Positions 34,794 to 45,583 of a DNA stretch of 51,711 nucleotides are shown here, piece after piece. The DNA comes from Oscillospiraceae bacterium (GTDB taxonomy: Bacteria > Bacillota > Clostridia > Christensenellales > Aristaeellaceae), in NCBI GenBank assembly GCA_031270865.1, contig JAISWI010000052.1:1-51711 (forward strand), in the 5' to 3' direction. The translations under genes and the position numbers were made by a program. The notes below the pieces were generated by a model. It was not told the origin of the DNA and searched no databases. It saw only the letters and a program-made list of their open reading frames with translations. How positions within the stretch are numbered: the stretch's first letter is position 1; each line of letters opens with the position of its first letter.

Positions 34794-35765
34794 CTATATG
34801 AGGGTCTGCTGATTCATCTTTTTAAGGACTGTGTTCGTCGTGAGCAGGATTACCAGGTTAGCGGCCGACGTCATCAGCCCGACGGCGGTCGCGTATGAGA
34901 AATCAGGCGTGCCGCTGCTTTTCAGCCCAATCTTGTATACCAGCGACTGTATGACCTCGGAGTAGTTTACGTTGATGGAATTCTGCAGCAGGTATACCTT
35001 CTCGAACCCGACGTTCAGCATGCCGCCCGCGCTGAGGATCAACTGGATGGATATAACGGGCGCGATGCCGGGCAGGTCGATGTGGCGCATGCGCTGCAGG
35101 ATCGACGCGCCGTCAATGACCGCCGACTCATGCAGCTCAGGGCTGACGCCCGACAGCGCCGCCAGGTAGATGATGGAACCCCAGCCCATGCCCTGCCATA
35201 CGCCCGTCCATACGTATATGGACGTGAACCAGGTGGGTTCGGCCATAAAGTTGACGGATTCCACGCCTATAAGGCCCAGCAATATATTAACTACGCCGGT
35301 TCGCGGTTTTAAAAATTGGATAATCATCCCGCACATCACGACTACCGATATAAAATATGGCGCGTATGTGATCATTTGTATGATTTTCTTAAAGCGCGGG
35401 AACGGGCTGTGGCTCAGCGCGAGCGCGAGGAGTATTGGAATGGGAAACCCGGCGGCCAGGGAGTATAGGCTGATGATGATTGTGTTGCGCACCGCGTTCA
35501 GGCTTGTATAGGTTTTGAAGAAACGCTGGAAATTAGTCAGCCCCACCCATGGACTGCCCAAGATCCCTTTTGATATCATAAATTTTTTGAACGCGATCTG
35601 CGCCCCGTACATAGGCCCGTAGTTGAAAACGACGACGAAACAAATGGGAACCAACATAAACAAGTATAAATCCCAATTCTTAACAAGCTCCTTCTTTGCG
35701 CTTAGGAGCGCCGCGTTCCGCCTCGCGGCGGGGGTGGCAGCCCGCGTCACCATTCGCACAAGCAA
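34794..35765 (-). CDS. Sugar ABC permease, LplB type
   Basis: This protein of about 323 residues is the first gene of the operon. The family pattern is seen in WDLYLFMLVPICFVVVFNY, YGPMYGAQIAFKKF, MITYAPYFISVVVMCGMII, the EAA loop ELHESAVIDGASILQRM and the end TTNTVLKKMNQQTL. The start is uncertain: TTG 35765, GTG 35759 and ATG 35753 are in frame, and GGAAGGA (35776-35770) best fits one of the first two. The promoter lies at 35886-35858. Full length and intact. Confidence 0.9.
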   Translation of the reverse strand: MLVRMVTRAATPAARRNAALLSAKKELVKNWDLYLFMLVPICFVVVFNYGPMYGAQIAFKKFMISKGILGSPWVGLTNFQRFFKTYTSLNAVRNTIIISLYSLAAGFPIPILLALALSHSPFPRFKKIIQMITYAPYFISVVVMCGMIIQFLKPRTGVVNILLGLIGVESVNFMAEPTWFTSIYVWTGVWQGMGWGSIIYLAALSGVSPELHESAVIDGASILQRMRHIDLPGIAPVISIQLILSAGGMLNVGFEKVYLLQNSINVNYSEVIQSLVYKIGLKSSGTPDFSYATAVGLMTSAANLVILLTTNTVLKKMNQQTLI

Positions 35766-35825
35766 CCCATCCTTCCAAGCGTGGAACCTACACGCGCGAC
35801 TAATACCGGCGGCCGCTCGCCGCCC

Positions 35826-35847
35826 GATTGATACAATACATACAATC
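35826..35847 (-). promoter_or_regulatory. Putative operator upstream of the sugar operon
   Basis: GATTG and CAATC form the outer arms of an imperfect palindrome, and ATTGTAT occurs twice 2 nt apart inside it. It lies just downstream of the -10 box, where a repressor would block transcription. The regulator is not in this window. Confidence 0.4.
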
Positions 35848-35857
35848 CAGCTATGAC

Positions 35858-35886
35858 ATCATACCATTCCGGAGAGCGCGCGTCAA
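35858..35886 (-). promoter_or_regulatory. Promoter of the second sugar operon
   Basis: On the minus strand TTGACG (35886-35881) and TATGAT (35863-35858) are 17 bp apart, with TG in the extended -10 position. It drives the operon 35765-28809 and diverges from the promoter at 35988. Confidence 0.8.
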
Positions 35887-35987
35887 GGGGCAGAACGCGG
35901 CTTTGCGCGAAACAGGCATAACGGCTGGCAATCACTCCCCCACTCCCCCCACCCCCCAGTTGTTCCATAAATACCCCGTGAAAATTG

Positions 35988-36016
35988 TTGACAGCGGCGG
36001 CGCTTTATGCTACTAT
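35988..36016 (+). promoter_or_regulatory. Promoter of the Opp/Dpp-type operon
   Basis: TTGACA (35988-35993) and TACTAT (36011-36016) are 17 bp apart, preceded by TGC (extended -10). AAGGAGG (36059-36065) leads to the ATG at 36076. Confidence 0.85.
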
Positions 36017-36075
36017 ATATTCAACAGTTGGGTAGCTTTGTGCTGTTCCAATAATTGTAAGGAGGTTTCGGTTCA

Positions 36076-38025
36076 ATGAAGAAGGTCTCCGCGCTGCTGG
36101 TGGTTGTCATGCTGACAACCATGCTCACAACACTCGGTTGGGGGGGGGCTATAGGAGAAACGGTCGCGTATAAGCAATCGCCGATCCTGGACGCCAAGGT
36201 CGCCTCGGGCGAGCTTCCGCCTGTTGAGGAACGCCTGCCAAAGGTCACGAAATTGCCGGACGAGATACTTCCCGAGTATCTAACATACGAAAATGGAAAA
36301 TACGGCGGAACCATCCGCTTCATCACGTCCCAGGTCCGCTGGGACGCCGACGTGTTCGTGGGCATGAACGAGGCGTTCCTGACGATGGAATCCGCCGCCA
36401 GCGCGGTGGTCACGCCCAACATAGTCGAAAGCTTCGAGGCGAACGAGGAGCAGACCGAGTTCACCTTCAAGCTGCGCGAAGGGCTGAAGTGGTCCGACGG
36501 CGAGCCGGTCACGATGGAGGACATACGCTTCACGATCAACGATTTCGTTATGAATGAGACGCTCAACCCCGTCGTGTCCGCGTGGATGCGCGACGGCGGG
36601 ATCATGACGGGCGACCCGTTCACATTCGAAGAGATCGACGAGTGGACGTTCAAGCTGAAGTTCAAGGTCCCCTACGGCGGCTTCGCGGTTCACCTGTCCA
36701 TCGCGGGATGGAAGGGCTACACCGAGCTGCTCAAGCCCGCCCACTTCCTCAAGCGCTTCCACCCGGATTACGCTGTGGAGATACACGGCTCCGAGGAGGC
36801 GTACATCGATTTCATGACCCCGTACGCGAAGGTTATGGGTTATGAAACGTTCGCGCTGACCGACGTGTTCAAGGTGTTCGAGCAGATCGACTGCACGAAC
36901 TGGGAGATCACCGACGTGAACGACGTGCTGACCAGCGTCTACTTCAAGGACGCGGGGCAGACCGAGAACTTCCCCGTGCTGTACGCGTGGGTTATGACGT
37001 CCAGCGCTAACGGCGTCTCCACGTTCGAGCGCAACCCGTACTACCACAAGGTGGACAGCTCCGGACAGCAGCTGCCATATGTGGATACGCTCACCTCCAC
37101 GCTCGTTGAGAACATGGAGATGGTGCAGATGAAGTACATCTCCGGCGAAGCGGACTTCGGGCGCGAGTCGGCCACCATCGACAACATCACCCTGTATAAG
37201 GAAAACGAGGCCAAGGCGGGCATCACGGCCTACGTCACCCGCACGCACACCAACCCGACCGACATCATGTTCAACGTCAACTACCCCGACCCCGCCTGGC
37301 AGGAGGTCGCCACCGACGTCCGCTTCCGCAAGGCGCTGGCGCTGGCCATCGACCCGGAGGAGATCCTCGACTCCGTCTATAAGGGATTCGGCTCCGTCAA
37401 CCCGTACTATCCGTGCGAGGCCGACCCCGACGCGGCCAACGCGCTGCTGGATGAGATGGGCATGAAGATAGGCGCGGACGGATACCGGACGTCCCCGTCA
37501 GGGCTGCCGTTCTCCTGGTCCATCTACCACAACAACGAGGCCAACGACATCATACCCGTGAGCGAGCTTCTGGTGGAATTCTGGTCCGAGCTGGGGCTGA
37601 AGGTCGATATCAAGTTCATCGAGTCCGCCAGCTACGTCACGATGAGGGAAGCGAACGAGGTTACGATGCGCGTGGCGTGGATACACACCACCCAGCTGTG
37701 GCATTACCTCGACTGGTTCCTGGGCGAATGGGCGCCCATGTGGAACTTCTGGTGGACAAAGGGCCAGCAGAACGATTGGGAACCCCCGCAGGAGATCAAG
37801 GACTTCTACCTGAAGGTCGAGTCGCTCATGACGGTCGATCCCGAGACCGCCGTCAACGAGATCCTGCCCGAGCTGGTAGGGTTCATGGGCGAGAACCTGT
37901 ACATCATCGAGCCGCTGATAGACGTGCAGCAGTGCGTCATCATCAACTCCGGCATTGGCAACGTGCCCACGGGCGGCGTAGGCATCAGCTGGAACTTCGC
38001 GATGGAGCAGTTCTTCTACAAATAG
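36076..38025 (+). CDS. Family 5 extracellular solute-binding protein (oligopeptide/oligosaccharide)
   Basis: This 649-residue protein binds the substrate of the Opp/Dpp-type transporter encoded downstream. The N-terminus MKKVSALLVVVMLTTMLTTL with GGAIGE is a signal peptide without lipobox. The SBP family 5 core is clear: FTFKLREGLKWSDGEPVTME near residue 133, ERNPYYHKVD (about 320), and VRFRKALALAIDPEEILD (about 415). It is longer than DppA (about 530) and has the size of binding proteins for xylo- or cello-oligosaccharides. With an alpha-L-rhamnosidase in the same run of genes, a rhamnose-containing oligosaccharide is a likely ligand, an inference. A 13-bp hairpin follows the stop. Confidence 0.92.
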   Translation: MKKVSALLVVVMLTTMLTTLGWGGAIGETVAYKQSPILDAKVASGELPPVEERLPKVTKLPDEILPEYLTYENGKYGGTIRFITSQVRWDADVFVGMNEAFLTMESAASAVVTPNIVESFEANEEQTEFTFKLREGLKWSDGEPVTMEDIRFTINDFVMNETLNPVVSAWMRDGGIMTGDPFTFEEIDEWTFKLKFKVPYGGFAVHLSIAGWKGYTELLKPAHFLKRFHPDYAVEIHGSEEAYIDFMTPYAKVMGYETFALTDVFKVFEQIDCTNWEITDVNDVLTSVYFKDAGQTENFPVLYAWVMTSSANGVSTFERNPYYHKVDSSGQQLPYVDTLTSTLVENMEMVQMKYISGEADFGRESATIDNITLYKENEAKAGITAYVTRTHTNPTDIMFNVNYPDPAWQEVATDVRFRKALALAIDPEEILDSVYKGFGSVNPYYPCEADPDAANALLDEMGMKIGADGYRTSPSGLPFSWSIYHNNEANDIIPVSELLVEFWSELGLKVDIKFIESASYVTMREANEVTMRVAWIHTTQLWHYLDWFLGEWAPMWNFWWTKGQQNDWEPPQEIKDFYLKVESLMTVDPETAVNEILPELVGFMGENLYIIEPLIDVQQCVIINSGIGNVPTGGVGISWNFAMEQFFYK

Positions 38026-38057
38026 TCCTCAGCCCGTCGATGTGAAGCGGTCCATCG

Positions 38058-38087
38058 TCGCGGCGCGGCCTCGCGGCCGCGCCGCGA
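38058..38087 (+). terminator. Strong hairpin after the binding-protein gene
   Basis: TCGCGGCGCGGCC and GGCCGCGCCGCGA form a 13-bp perfect stem around TCGC. ATTTTT follows some 5 nt later, so it may terminate part of the transcripts, giving more binding protein than permease. Confidence 0.7.
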
Positions 38088-38118
38088 TTCCATTTTTGAA
38101 GGGCGGGTGAGGGAACCT

Positions 38119-39120
38119 ATGCTGTTAGGGTACATAGCCAAACGCGCGCTGAAGCTGATACCGCTGCTGCTGGCCATCAGCGTGGTGATATTTATCATCA
38201 TACAACTGCCGCCGGGCGACTATATCACCAACTATATCATCCAGCAGCAGAACTCCGGGCTGGAGGTCAACCAGTCCAGCATAATCAGCATGACCAAGCG
38301 CTACGGCCTGGATCAGCCGGTCTACCTGCAATACTTCTACTGGATAAAGAATATCGTCACGCGGGGCGATTTCGGCCAGTCGATGCAGTGGACCCAGCCT
38401 GTCAGCCAGCTGCTGTCCGAGCGTCTGCCAGCGACGATACTCATCGCGCTGCTTACGCTGTGCGTCACGTGGGGGGTATCCATCCCCATCGGGATATACT
38501 CCGCCACCCACCAATACTCAGTTGGTGATTATTTTATAATATTCATCGGGTTCATCGGGCTTGCCGTGCCCGGGTTCCTGCTGGCCATGTGCGCCGTTTA
38601 CTTCATATTTACGCATACCGGCCAGTCGCTCACGGGCCTGTTCTCCTCGGCGTACGTCAACGCGCCGTGGAGCGTGGCCAAGGTGGTGGATATGCTGCCG
38701 CGGCTGGGGCTGGTCGTGTTCATAGTGGGGCTGTCGCAGACCGCCGGGCTGGTGCGCCAGATGCGCGCGATGCTGCTGGACGAGCTGCAGAAGCAGTATG
38801 TGATAACCGCCCGCGCCAAGGGACTGGAGGAGCGTAGGCTGCTGTGGAAATACCCCATCCGCATGGCCATCAACCCGATGATATCGACGATCGGCTGGAT
38901 ACTGCCGGGACTGATTTCCGGCGAGATGGTCGTCTCGATCATCCTGTCCATGCCCACTATGGGCCCGGTGGTGCGCCGCGCGCTGATCGCGCAGGATATG
39001 TATCTGGCCGGCTCGTTCCTGCTGATAGTCAGCGTGTTGACCGTCGTCGGGACGCTGCTATCGGATATACTGCTCGCGGTCGTTGACCCGCGCATTCGGT
39101 TTGGGGGTGTCACGGAATGA
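38119..39120 (+). CDS. Opp/Dpp-type ABC permease, DppB-like
   Basis: This 333-residue membrane protein is the first channel subunit. It starts with YIAKRALKLIPLLLAISVVI, a membrane helix, followed by PGDYITNYI and the DppB signature RYGLDQPVYLQYFYWIKNIV and GDFGQSM. The binding-protein-dependent transport domain, with helices from residue 100 on, includes an EAA loop (VITARAKGLEERRLLWKYPI). ATG 38119 is chosen over GTG 38107, which has no room for a ribosome binding site; AGGGA precedes the ATG closely. The end overlaps dppC by 4 bases (ATGA). Part of the operon with the family 5 binding protein. Confidence 0.92.
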   Translation: MLLGYIAKRALKLIPLLLAISVVIFIIIQLPPGDYITNYIIQQQNSGLEVNQSSIISMTKRYGLDQPVYLQYFYWIKNIVTRGDFGQSMQWTQPVSQLLSERLPATILIALLTLCVTWGVSIPIGIYSATHQYSVGDYFIIFIGFIGLAVPGFLLAMCAVYFIFTHTGQSLTGLFSSAYVNAPWSVAKVVDMLPRLGLVVFIVGLSQTAGLVRQMRAMLLDELQKQYVITARAKGLEERRLLWKYPIRMAINPMISTIGWILPGLISGEMVVSIILSMPTMGPVVRRALIAQDMYLAGSFLLIVSVLTVVGTLLSDILLAVVDPRIRFGGVTE

Positions 39121-40268
39121 CGGCCGACGCAACCCTCGGAGGGAAATCCACGCGCGGGCCGCTGCTTGGCGGCGGTAGGCGCAAGGCGCGCTCATCCTAC
39201 GAGGTGGCCAGCCAGTGGCGGCTGATGTGGTGGAAGTTCCGCAAGCACCGCATGGCCATGGCCGCGCTGCCCATCATCTGTATAATGTACCTGCTGACGA
39301 TGTGCTGCGAGTTCTTCGCGCCCACGCTGCCGCTGACGCGGTTCAAGTCGCACAAGGACTGTCCGCCCACGGCCATCCACCTGTTCAGGGAAGGCGAGTT
39401 CATCGGCCCGTACATACTCAGGAAGGATTCGGGGATGGACCCGGTCACGTACCGGCGCGTGTTCGTCGATACGGACGAGGTCGTCAAGATGGGCTTCTTC
39501 GTCCATGGCGAGCCATATAAAATGTGGAACCTGATACCCACCGATATCCATTTCTTCGGGCCGGTGGAGTCCGGGGGCGAGTTCTTCCTGATGGGCACGG
39601 ACAGCCTGGGGCGGGATGTGTTCACCCGGGCGCTGTATGGCGGGCGGGTGTCGCTGTCGTTCGCCGTGGTCTCCATCTTCTTCACGTTCGTGATCGGGCT
39701 GACTTTGGGCGGGCTGTCCGGCTACATGGGCGGCTTCGTGGACGGGATAGTCCAGCGCGCGATCGACGTGATAATGAGCATACCGGGCATCCCGCTGTGG
39801 ATGGCTCTGGCCGCCGCGCTGCCCAAGGATATGTCCTCCTACACGCGATACCTGTTCATGTGCGTTATCATGTCGCTGGTAGGCTGGACGGGGCTGGGGC
39901 GCGTGGTGCGCGGCAAGATACTCTCCGTGCGCGAGGAGGAGTTCGTCACGGCGGCCAGGCTCTCCGGAGCGACCCATGGCCGCGTGATATTCAAGCACAT
40001 GATCCCGATGTTCATGAGCTACATAATCGTGTCCATCACCGGATCGATACCGGCCACGATACTGGGCGAGACGTCGCTCAGCTTCCTAGGCCTGGGCCTG
40101 CAGGCGCCCACCATCAGCTGGGGCACGCTGCTGCAGGACTGCCAGACCATCGAGGCGATAGCGCAGCAGCCGTGGAAGATGTTCCCGGCGCTGTTCATCG
40201 TCGTAACGGTCCTTATGTTCAACTTCGCGGGAGACGGCCTCAGGGACGCGGCCGATCCTTACAAATAA
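39117..40268 (+). CDS. Opp/Dpp-type ABC permease, DppC-like
   Basis: This 383-residue subunit overlaps the previous gene by ATGA, showing translational coupling. After a cytoplasmic N-terminus (about 45 residues) there is one helix (MAMAALPIICIMYLLTMCCE), then a long external segment (about 65-170) with GTDSLGRDVFTRALYG, the DppC signature. The EAA loop is EEEFVTAARLSGATHGRVIF and the end ETSLSFLGLGLQAPTISWGT is the family's C-terminal motif. The external segment is about 80 residues longer than in typical DppC, common in oligosaccharide-type members. It forms the channel with the DppB-like protein. Confidence 0.92.
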   Translation: MTADATLGGKSTRGPLLGGGRRKARSSYEVASQWRLMWWKFRKHRMAMAALPIICIMYLLTMCCEFFAPTLPLTRFKSHKDCPPTAIHLFREGEFIGPYILRKDSGMDPVTYRRVFVDTDEVVKMGFFVHGEPYKMWNLIPTDIHFFGPVESGGEFFLMGTDSLGRDVFTRALYGGRVSLSFAVVSIFFTFVIGLTLGGLSGYMGGFVDGIVQRAIDVIMSIPGIPLWMALAAALPKDMSSYTRYLFMCVIMSLVGWTGLGRVVRGKILSVREEEFVTAARLSGATHGRVIFKHMIPMFMSYIIVSITGSIPATILGETSLSFLGLGLQAPTISWGTLLQDCQTIEAIAQQPWKMFPALFIVVTVLMFNFAGDGLRDAADPYK

Positions 40269-40286
40269 CGGAAGGGGGGATCGGCG

Positions 40287-42337
<2,051 letters not shown>

Positions 42338-42406
42338 GTTGACCGGCCGTCGTTATGGTCGTATGATGTTATCGCGCGGGGAGGGCTGACTATCTCGCTG
42401 GGACTG

Positions 42407-42706
42407 TTGCTGCTCATAGCCGTGATCGGGCTGGCGGTGGTCATGCTCGTCTCGTCGCTCTACTATCGGTCGATACTGGAGAGGAGCCTGTTCGCGCGGC
42501 TGAGGGATCTGGATTATATCCGCGCGAACGGCCTGCCGCCCGAGCGCTGGCTGCGCAAGGGCGCGCCGCCCCGATGGGACGGGCGCGGGCTTCGCAGGGC
42601 CAGGGCGCTGAGGCGGTTTGTCAAGCATACCCGCATGGTCGAGAGCGAGGAGGTCCGCTCGCTCGTAATGGATGAACTGGATAGGATCATCAAGGACAAT
42701 GGCTAA
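42407..42706 (+). CDS. Small membrane-anchored protein of unknown function
   Basis: At 99 residues, this has one N-terminal membrane helix (LLIAVIGLAVVMLVSSLYYR) followed by a basic, cytoplasmic-looking tail with ARLRDLDYIRANGLPPERWL and an acidic last helix (SEEVRSLVMDELDRI). I recognise no family. It lies between dppF-like and the rhamnosidase, 70 bp after the former. The start is unclear: TTG 42407 has no ribosome site, whereas GGGGAGGG (42378-42385) suits a non-standard ATC at 42392 or CTG at 42398 in the same frame. The context suggests expression with the operon. Confidence 0.6.
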   Translation: MLLIAVIGLAVVMLVSSLYYRSILERSLFARLRDLDYIRANGLPPERWLRKGAPPRWDGRGLRRARALRRFVKHTRMVESEEVRSLVMDELDRIIKDNG

Positions 42707-42730
42707 TAAATACTGTGGGAGATAAACGTA

Positions 42731-45394
42731 ATGAAGATCACCTCATGTAAGGCGAACCGCCTGACCAACCCGCTGGGGTTCCAGATGGACGAGGTCGCGG
42801 CGACATGGATAACGGAGGATACCCCCTCCAAGCGGCAGAAGGGAGCGAGGGTGTTAGTCGCGGCTGACCCCGCCATGCGGGACACGCTGTGGGACAGCGG
42901 AATGGTCCCTGAGGCTGAAAGCCGGTCAATGCCATTACCTGTCGAATTGAAGCCTCGCCGTCGATATTACTGGAAGGTCGCCGTGGAGGGCGATTCGGGG
43001 GACTCGGCTGTCTCCGACGTGAATTGGTTTGAAACCGCGAAGATGGACGAACCGTGGTCGGCGCGGTGGATTACGCCGCCGGACCAGTCGATCCATCCAT
43101 ATATTCGCAAGGAGTTTACAGCGGCCGGCGGCGTGAGGAACGCGCGCGCCTACGTTACGGGGCTGGGGCTGTATGAGCTGTATATCAACGGGAAACGCGT
43201 AGGCGGCGAGTGGTTTGCCCCGGGCTGCAACTCATACGACTCGTGGGTCCAATACCAGACATACGACGTGACGGACGCGATCAAGCCCGGCCCGAACGCC
43301 GTCGGAGCGATGCTGGGCGACGGCTGGGCGAAGGGGCGTTTCGGCACGTTCAAGAACAAGCATTCGACGAGCACCGATAATTTTTCGCTGCTGTGCGAGA
43401 TCCATATTGAATATCTTGACGGCTCGACCGCCGTGGTCGGCACCGACGCCAGTTGGAAATGCCATAACTCGCCAATAATCGAAAGCAGTATCTACGACGG
43501 CGAGACATACGACGCGAACCTGGAGATACCCGGCTGGAGCGAGCCGGGTCTGGACGAGGTCGGCTGGAGGGACGCGCGACTGTTTGACGCGTCGGGTCTT
43601 GGCGGATTGTCGCCGCGATTATCGCCGCCGGTCAAGATTATGCGCGAAATAAAACCCGTTGAAATCATCACAACGCCCGCCGGAGAGACCGTCCTGGACA
43701 TGGGACAGAACATGGTCGGCTGGCTGCGCGTCCATGTCCATGAGCCGAAAGGGGCGCGGATCGTAATCAATCATGGCGAAATCCTGCAGAACGGGAACTT
43801 TTACCGCGATAACCTGCGCGGAGCGAAGGCAAGATTCGAATATGTGTCGAATGGCTCGGATCGATGGATCATGCCGCGCTTCACTTTCTTCGGGTTCAGG
43901 TACGCTAAGCTGGAGGGGTTCGCTTCCGATGTATCGGCGGACGACTTTATCGGGTGCTGCGTCTACTCCGAGCTGGAGACCATCGGCGAGATCGAGACGT
44001 CCGACGCCAACGTCAACCGGTTGTTCCAGAACGCGATGTGGAGCCAGATGGACAACTTCCTGGACGTGCCGACCGACTGCCCGCAGCGCGACGAGCGCAT
44101 GGGCTGGACGGGCGACACGGAGATATTCGCCGGAACCGCGCTGTTCAACATGGACGCCTACCCGTTCTACGTGAAATTCATGCGCGACCTGTGGTTGGAG
44201 CAGTCGCGGTGCGAGGGGATGGTCGCCAGCACGATCCCTACTTTCAGGAAGGATAAGCCGACAAAGGGAGGGTTTGTGGAGGGCGGAGCGTGCGCGTGGA
44301 GCGATTGCGCGACCGTTGTGCCATGGGAGGCGTATCTGCACACGGGCGACCCATCGATACTGAAAAGCCAGTTTGCCAGCATGAAGGCGTGGGTGGATTG
44401 GGTCACGCGGACATGCGCGAAGGACGGCACGGGGCCGCTATGGACGAAGGGATTCCAGTTCGGCGACTGGCTGGCGCTGGATGGTCCCGTCGAGGGCGGG
44501 GTGTTCGGCGGCACGGACAACGGCTATCTGGCGTCGGCATACTACCGTTTGTCGTCGCTGCTGACGTCGAAGGCGGCGGCTGTCCTGGGTAACGCGCAGG
44601 ACGCGAAGCGATACGGCGAGCTGTCCGAATCGATCCGCAAGGCCATCGTCGCGGAATATTTCAAGCCTGACGGCCAGTTGAGGCTGAACAACCAGACGGC
44701 GTATGTCATAGCCCTGCAATTCGAGATCGCGGAAGAATGGGCGCGCCCGCGCGTTCTGGCTGATCTTATCGAGCGGCTGAAGAAGGACAACACGCATCTC
44801 AAGACGGGCTTCATCGGCACGCCGTACCTATGCCGGGCGTTATCGGATAACGGCTGCCCAAGCGCGGCGTACCGGTTGTTCTTCAACACCGACTACCCCA
44901 GCTGGTTGTACGAGGTATTGATGGGCGCGACGACCATATGGGAACGCTGGAATAGCGTGCTGCCCAACGGTTTGTTGTCCGGCACCGACATGAACTCGCT
45001 GAACCATTACGCCTACGGCTCAATAGCCGAGTGGATGTATCGGAACATGTGCGGCATAAACCCAGTCGAGGACGCTCCGGGATTCAAGAGGATACGCCTC
45101 GCGCCGCAGCCCAGCGTTAAGTTGACGTTCGCCCGCGCGAGCGTTAAGACGGCCATGGGATTAGTCCGATGCGGGTGGAGTTTGGCCGGCGAGGACACGG
45201 TCACGGTGGACGCGGAGATCCCATTCAACGCCGAAGCGGTGTTATACCTGCCGCAGGCGCGGTTGGAGGACGCGCTTGGTTTGCGCGGACTGCCGGCGGA
45301 GCAGGATGGCGAGGCCGTGAGGGTTGCGCTTGAGGCGGGGCGGTACAGCTTCACGTATAAGGCGGCCAAGCCCTTCGAGGTATACCAAGCCTAA
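42731..45394 (+). CDS. Alpha-L-rhamnosidase, GH78
   Basis: This 887-residue enzyme removes terminal alpha-L-rhamnose from plant glycans or flavonoid glycosides. It has N-terminal beta-sandwich domains (TWITEDTPSKRQKGARVLVA; WSARWITP; YVTGLGLYELYINGKRVGGE), then the (alpha/alpha)6 barrel with DCPQRDERMGWTGD, where Glu455 is the expected general acid, and TIWERWNS, where Glu738 is the expected base. A C-terminal beta domain follows. No signal peptide is present, so it acts in the cytoplasm on imported oligosaccharides. The ATG lies after GGGAGA (about 42,717-42,722). It is the last gene of the run that begins with the family 5 binding protein, which suggests that transporter brings rhamnosides. 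Confidence 0.95.
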   Translation: MKITSCKANRLTNPLGFQMDEVAATWITEDTPSKRQKGARVLVAADPAMRDTLWDSGMVPEAESRSMPLPVELKPRRRYYWKVAVEGDSGDSAVSDVNWFETAKMDEPWSARWITPPDQSIHPYIRKEFTAAGGVRNARAYVTGLGLYELYINGKRVGGEWFAPGCNSYDSWVQYQTYDVTDAIKPGPNAVGAMLGDGWAKGRFGTFKNKHSTSTDNFSLLCEIHIEYLDGSTAVVGTDASWKCHNSPIIESSIYDGETYDANLEIPGWSEPGLDEVGWRDARLFDASGLGGLSPRLSPPVKIMREIKPVEIITTPAGETVLDMGQNMVGWLRVHVHEPKGARIVINHGEILQNGNFYRDNLRGAKARFEYVSNGSDRWIMPRFTFFGFRYAKLEGFASDVSADDFIGCCVYSELETIGEIETSDANVNRLFQNAMWSQMDNFLDVPTDCPQRDERMGWTGDTEIFAGTALFNMDAYPFYVKFMRDLWLEQSRCEGMVASTIPTFRKDKPTKGGFVEGGACAWSDCATVVPWEAYLHTGDPSILKSQFASMKAWVDWVTRTCAKDGTGPLWTKGFQFGDWLALDGPVEGGVFGGTDNGYLASAYYRLSSLLTSKAAAVLGNAQDAKRYGELSESIRKAIVAEYFKPDGQLRLNNQTAYVIALQFEIAEEWARPRVLADLIERLKKDNTHLKTGFIGTPYLCRALSDNGCPSAAYRLFFNTDYPSWLYEVLMGATTIWERWNSVLPNGLLSGTDMNSLNHYAYGSIAEWMYRNMCGINPVEDAPGFKRIRLAPQPSVKLTFARASVKTAMGLVRCGWSLAGEDTVTVDAEIPFNAEAVLYLPQARLEDALGLRGLPAEQDGEAVRVALEAGRYSFTYKAAKPFEVYQA

Positions 45395-45405
45395 CAAACC
45401 GGCTT

Positions 45406-45479
45406 AGCGCGGCATACTGCCTGGCCGCGCTTAATCCCTTACATAAACATAACCGCGCGGCTCGCCACCCGGCGAGCCG
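45406..45479 (+). terminator. Two hairpins after the rhamnosidase gene
   Basis: AGCGCGGC (45406-45413) pairs with GCCGCGCT (45424-45431). CGGCTCGCC (45458-45466) pairs perfectly with GGCGAGCCG (45471-45479) around ACCC. Neither has a strong T-run. They likely mark the end of the operon. Confidence 0.55.
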
Positions 45480-45511
45480 TCGCGTTGCCCATAAATATTT
45501 TGGAAAGCCTA

Positions 45512-45547
45512 TTGCGTAATTCGCGCCATGGTGCTATACTGATATAG
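45512..45547 (+). promoter_or_regulatory. Promoter with operator of the YtrA-type operon
   Basis: TTGCGT (45512-45517) and TATACT (45535-45540) are 17 bp apart, with TGC before the -10. The inverted repeat CTATA-CTGA-TATAG (45534-45547) overlaps the -10 box. YtrA-type regulators bind such sites to repress their own operon. Confidence 0.75.
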
Positions 45548-45583
45548 AACACCGCTACTGAATAACGCGGGGGAGGTGGCCAC

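Noticed and set aside
36280-37248. 322-codon minus-strand frame within the family 5 binding-protein gene
   Set aside because: It is a shadow of the confident coding strand.
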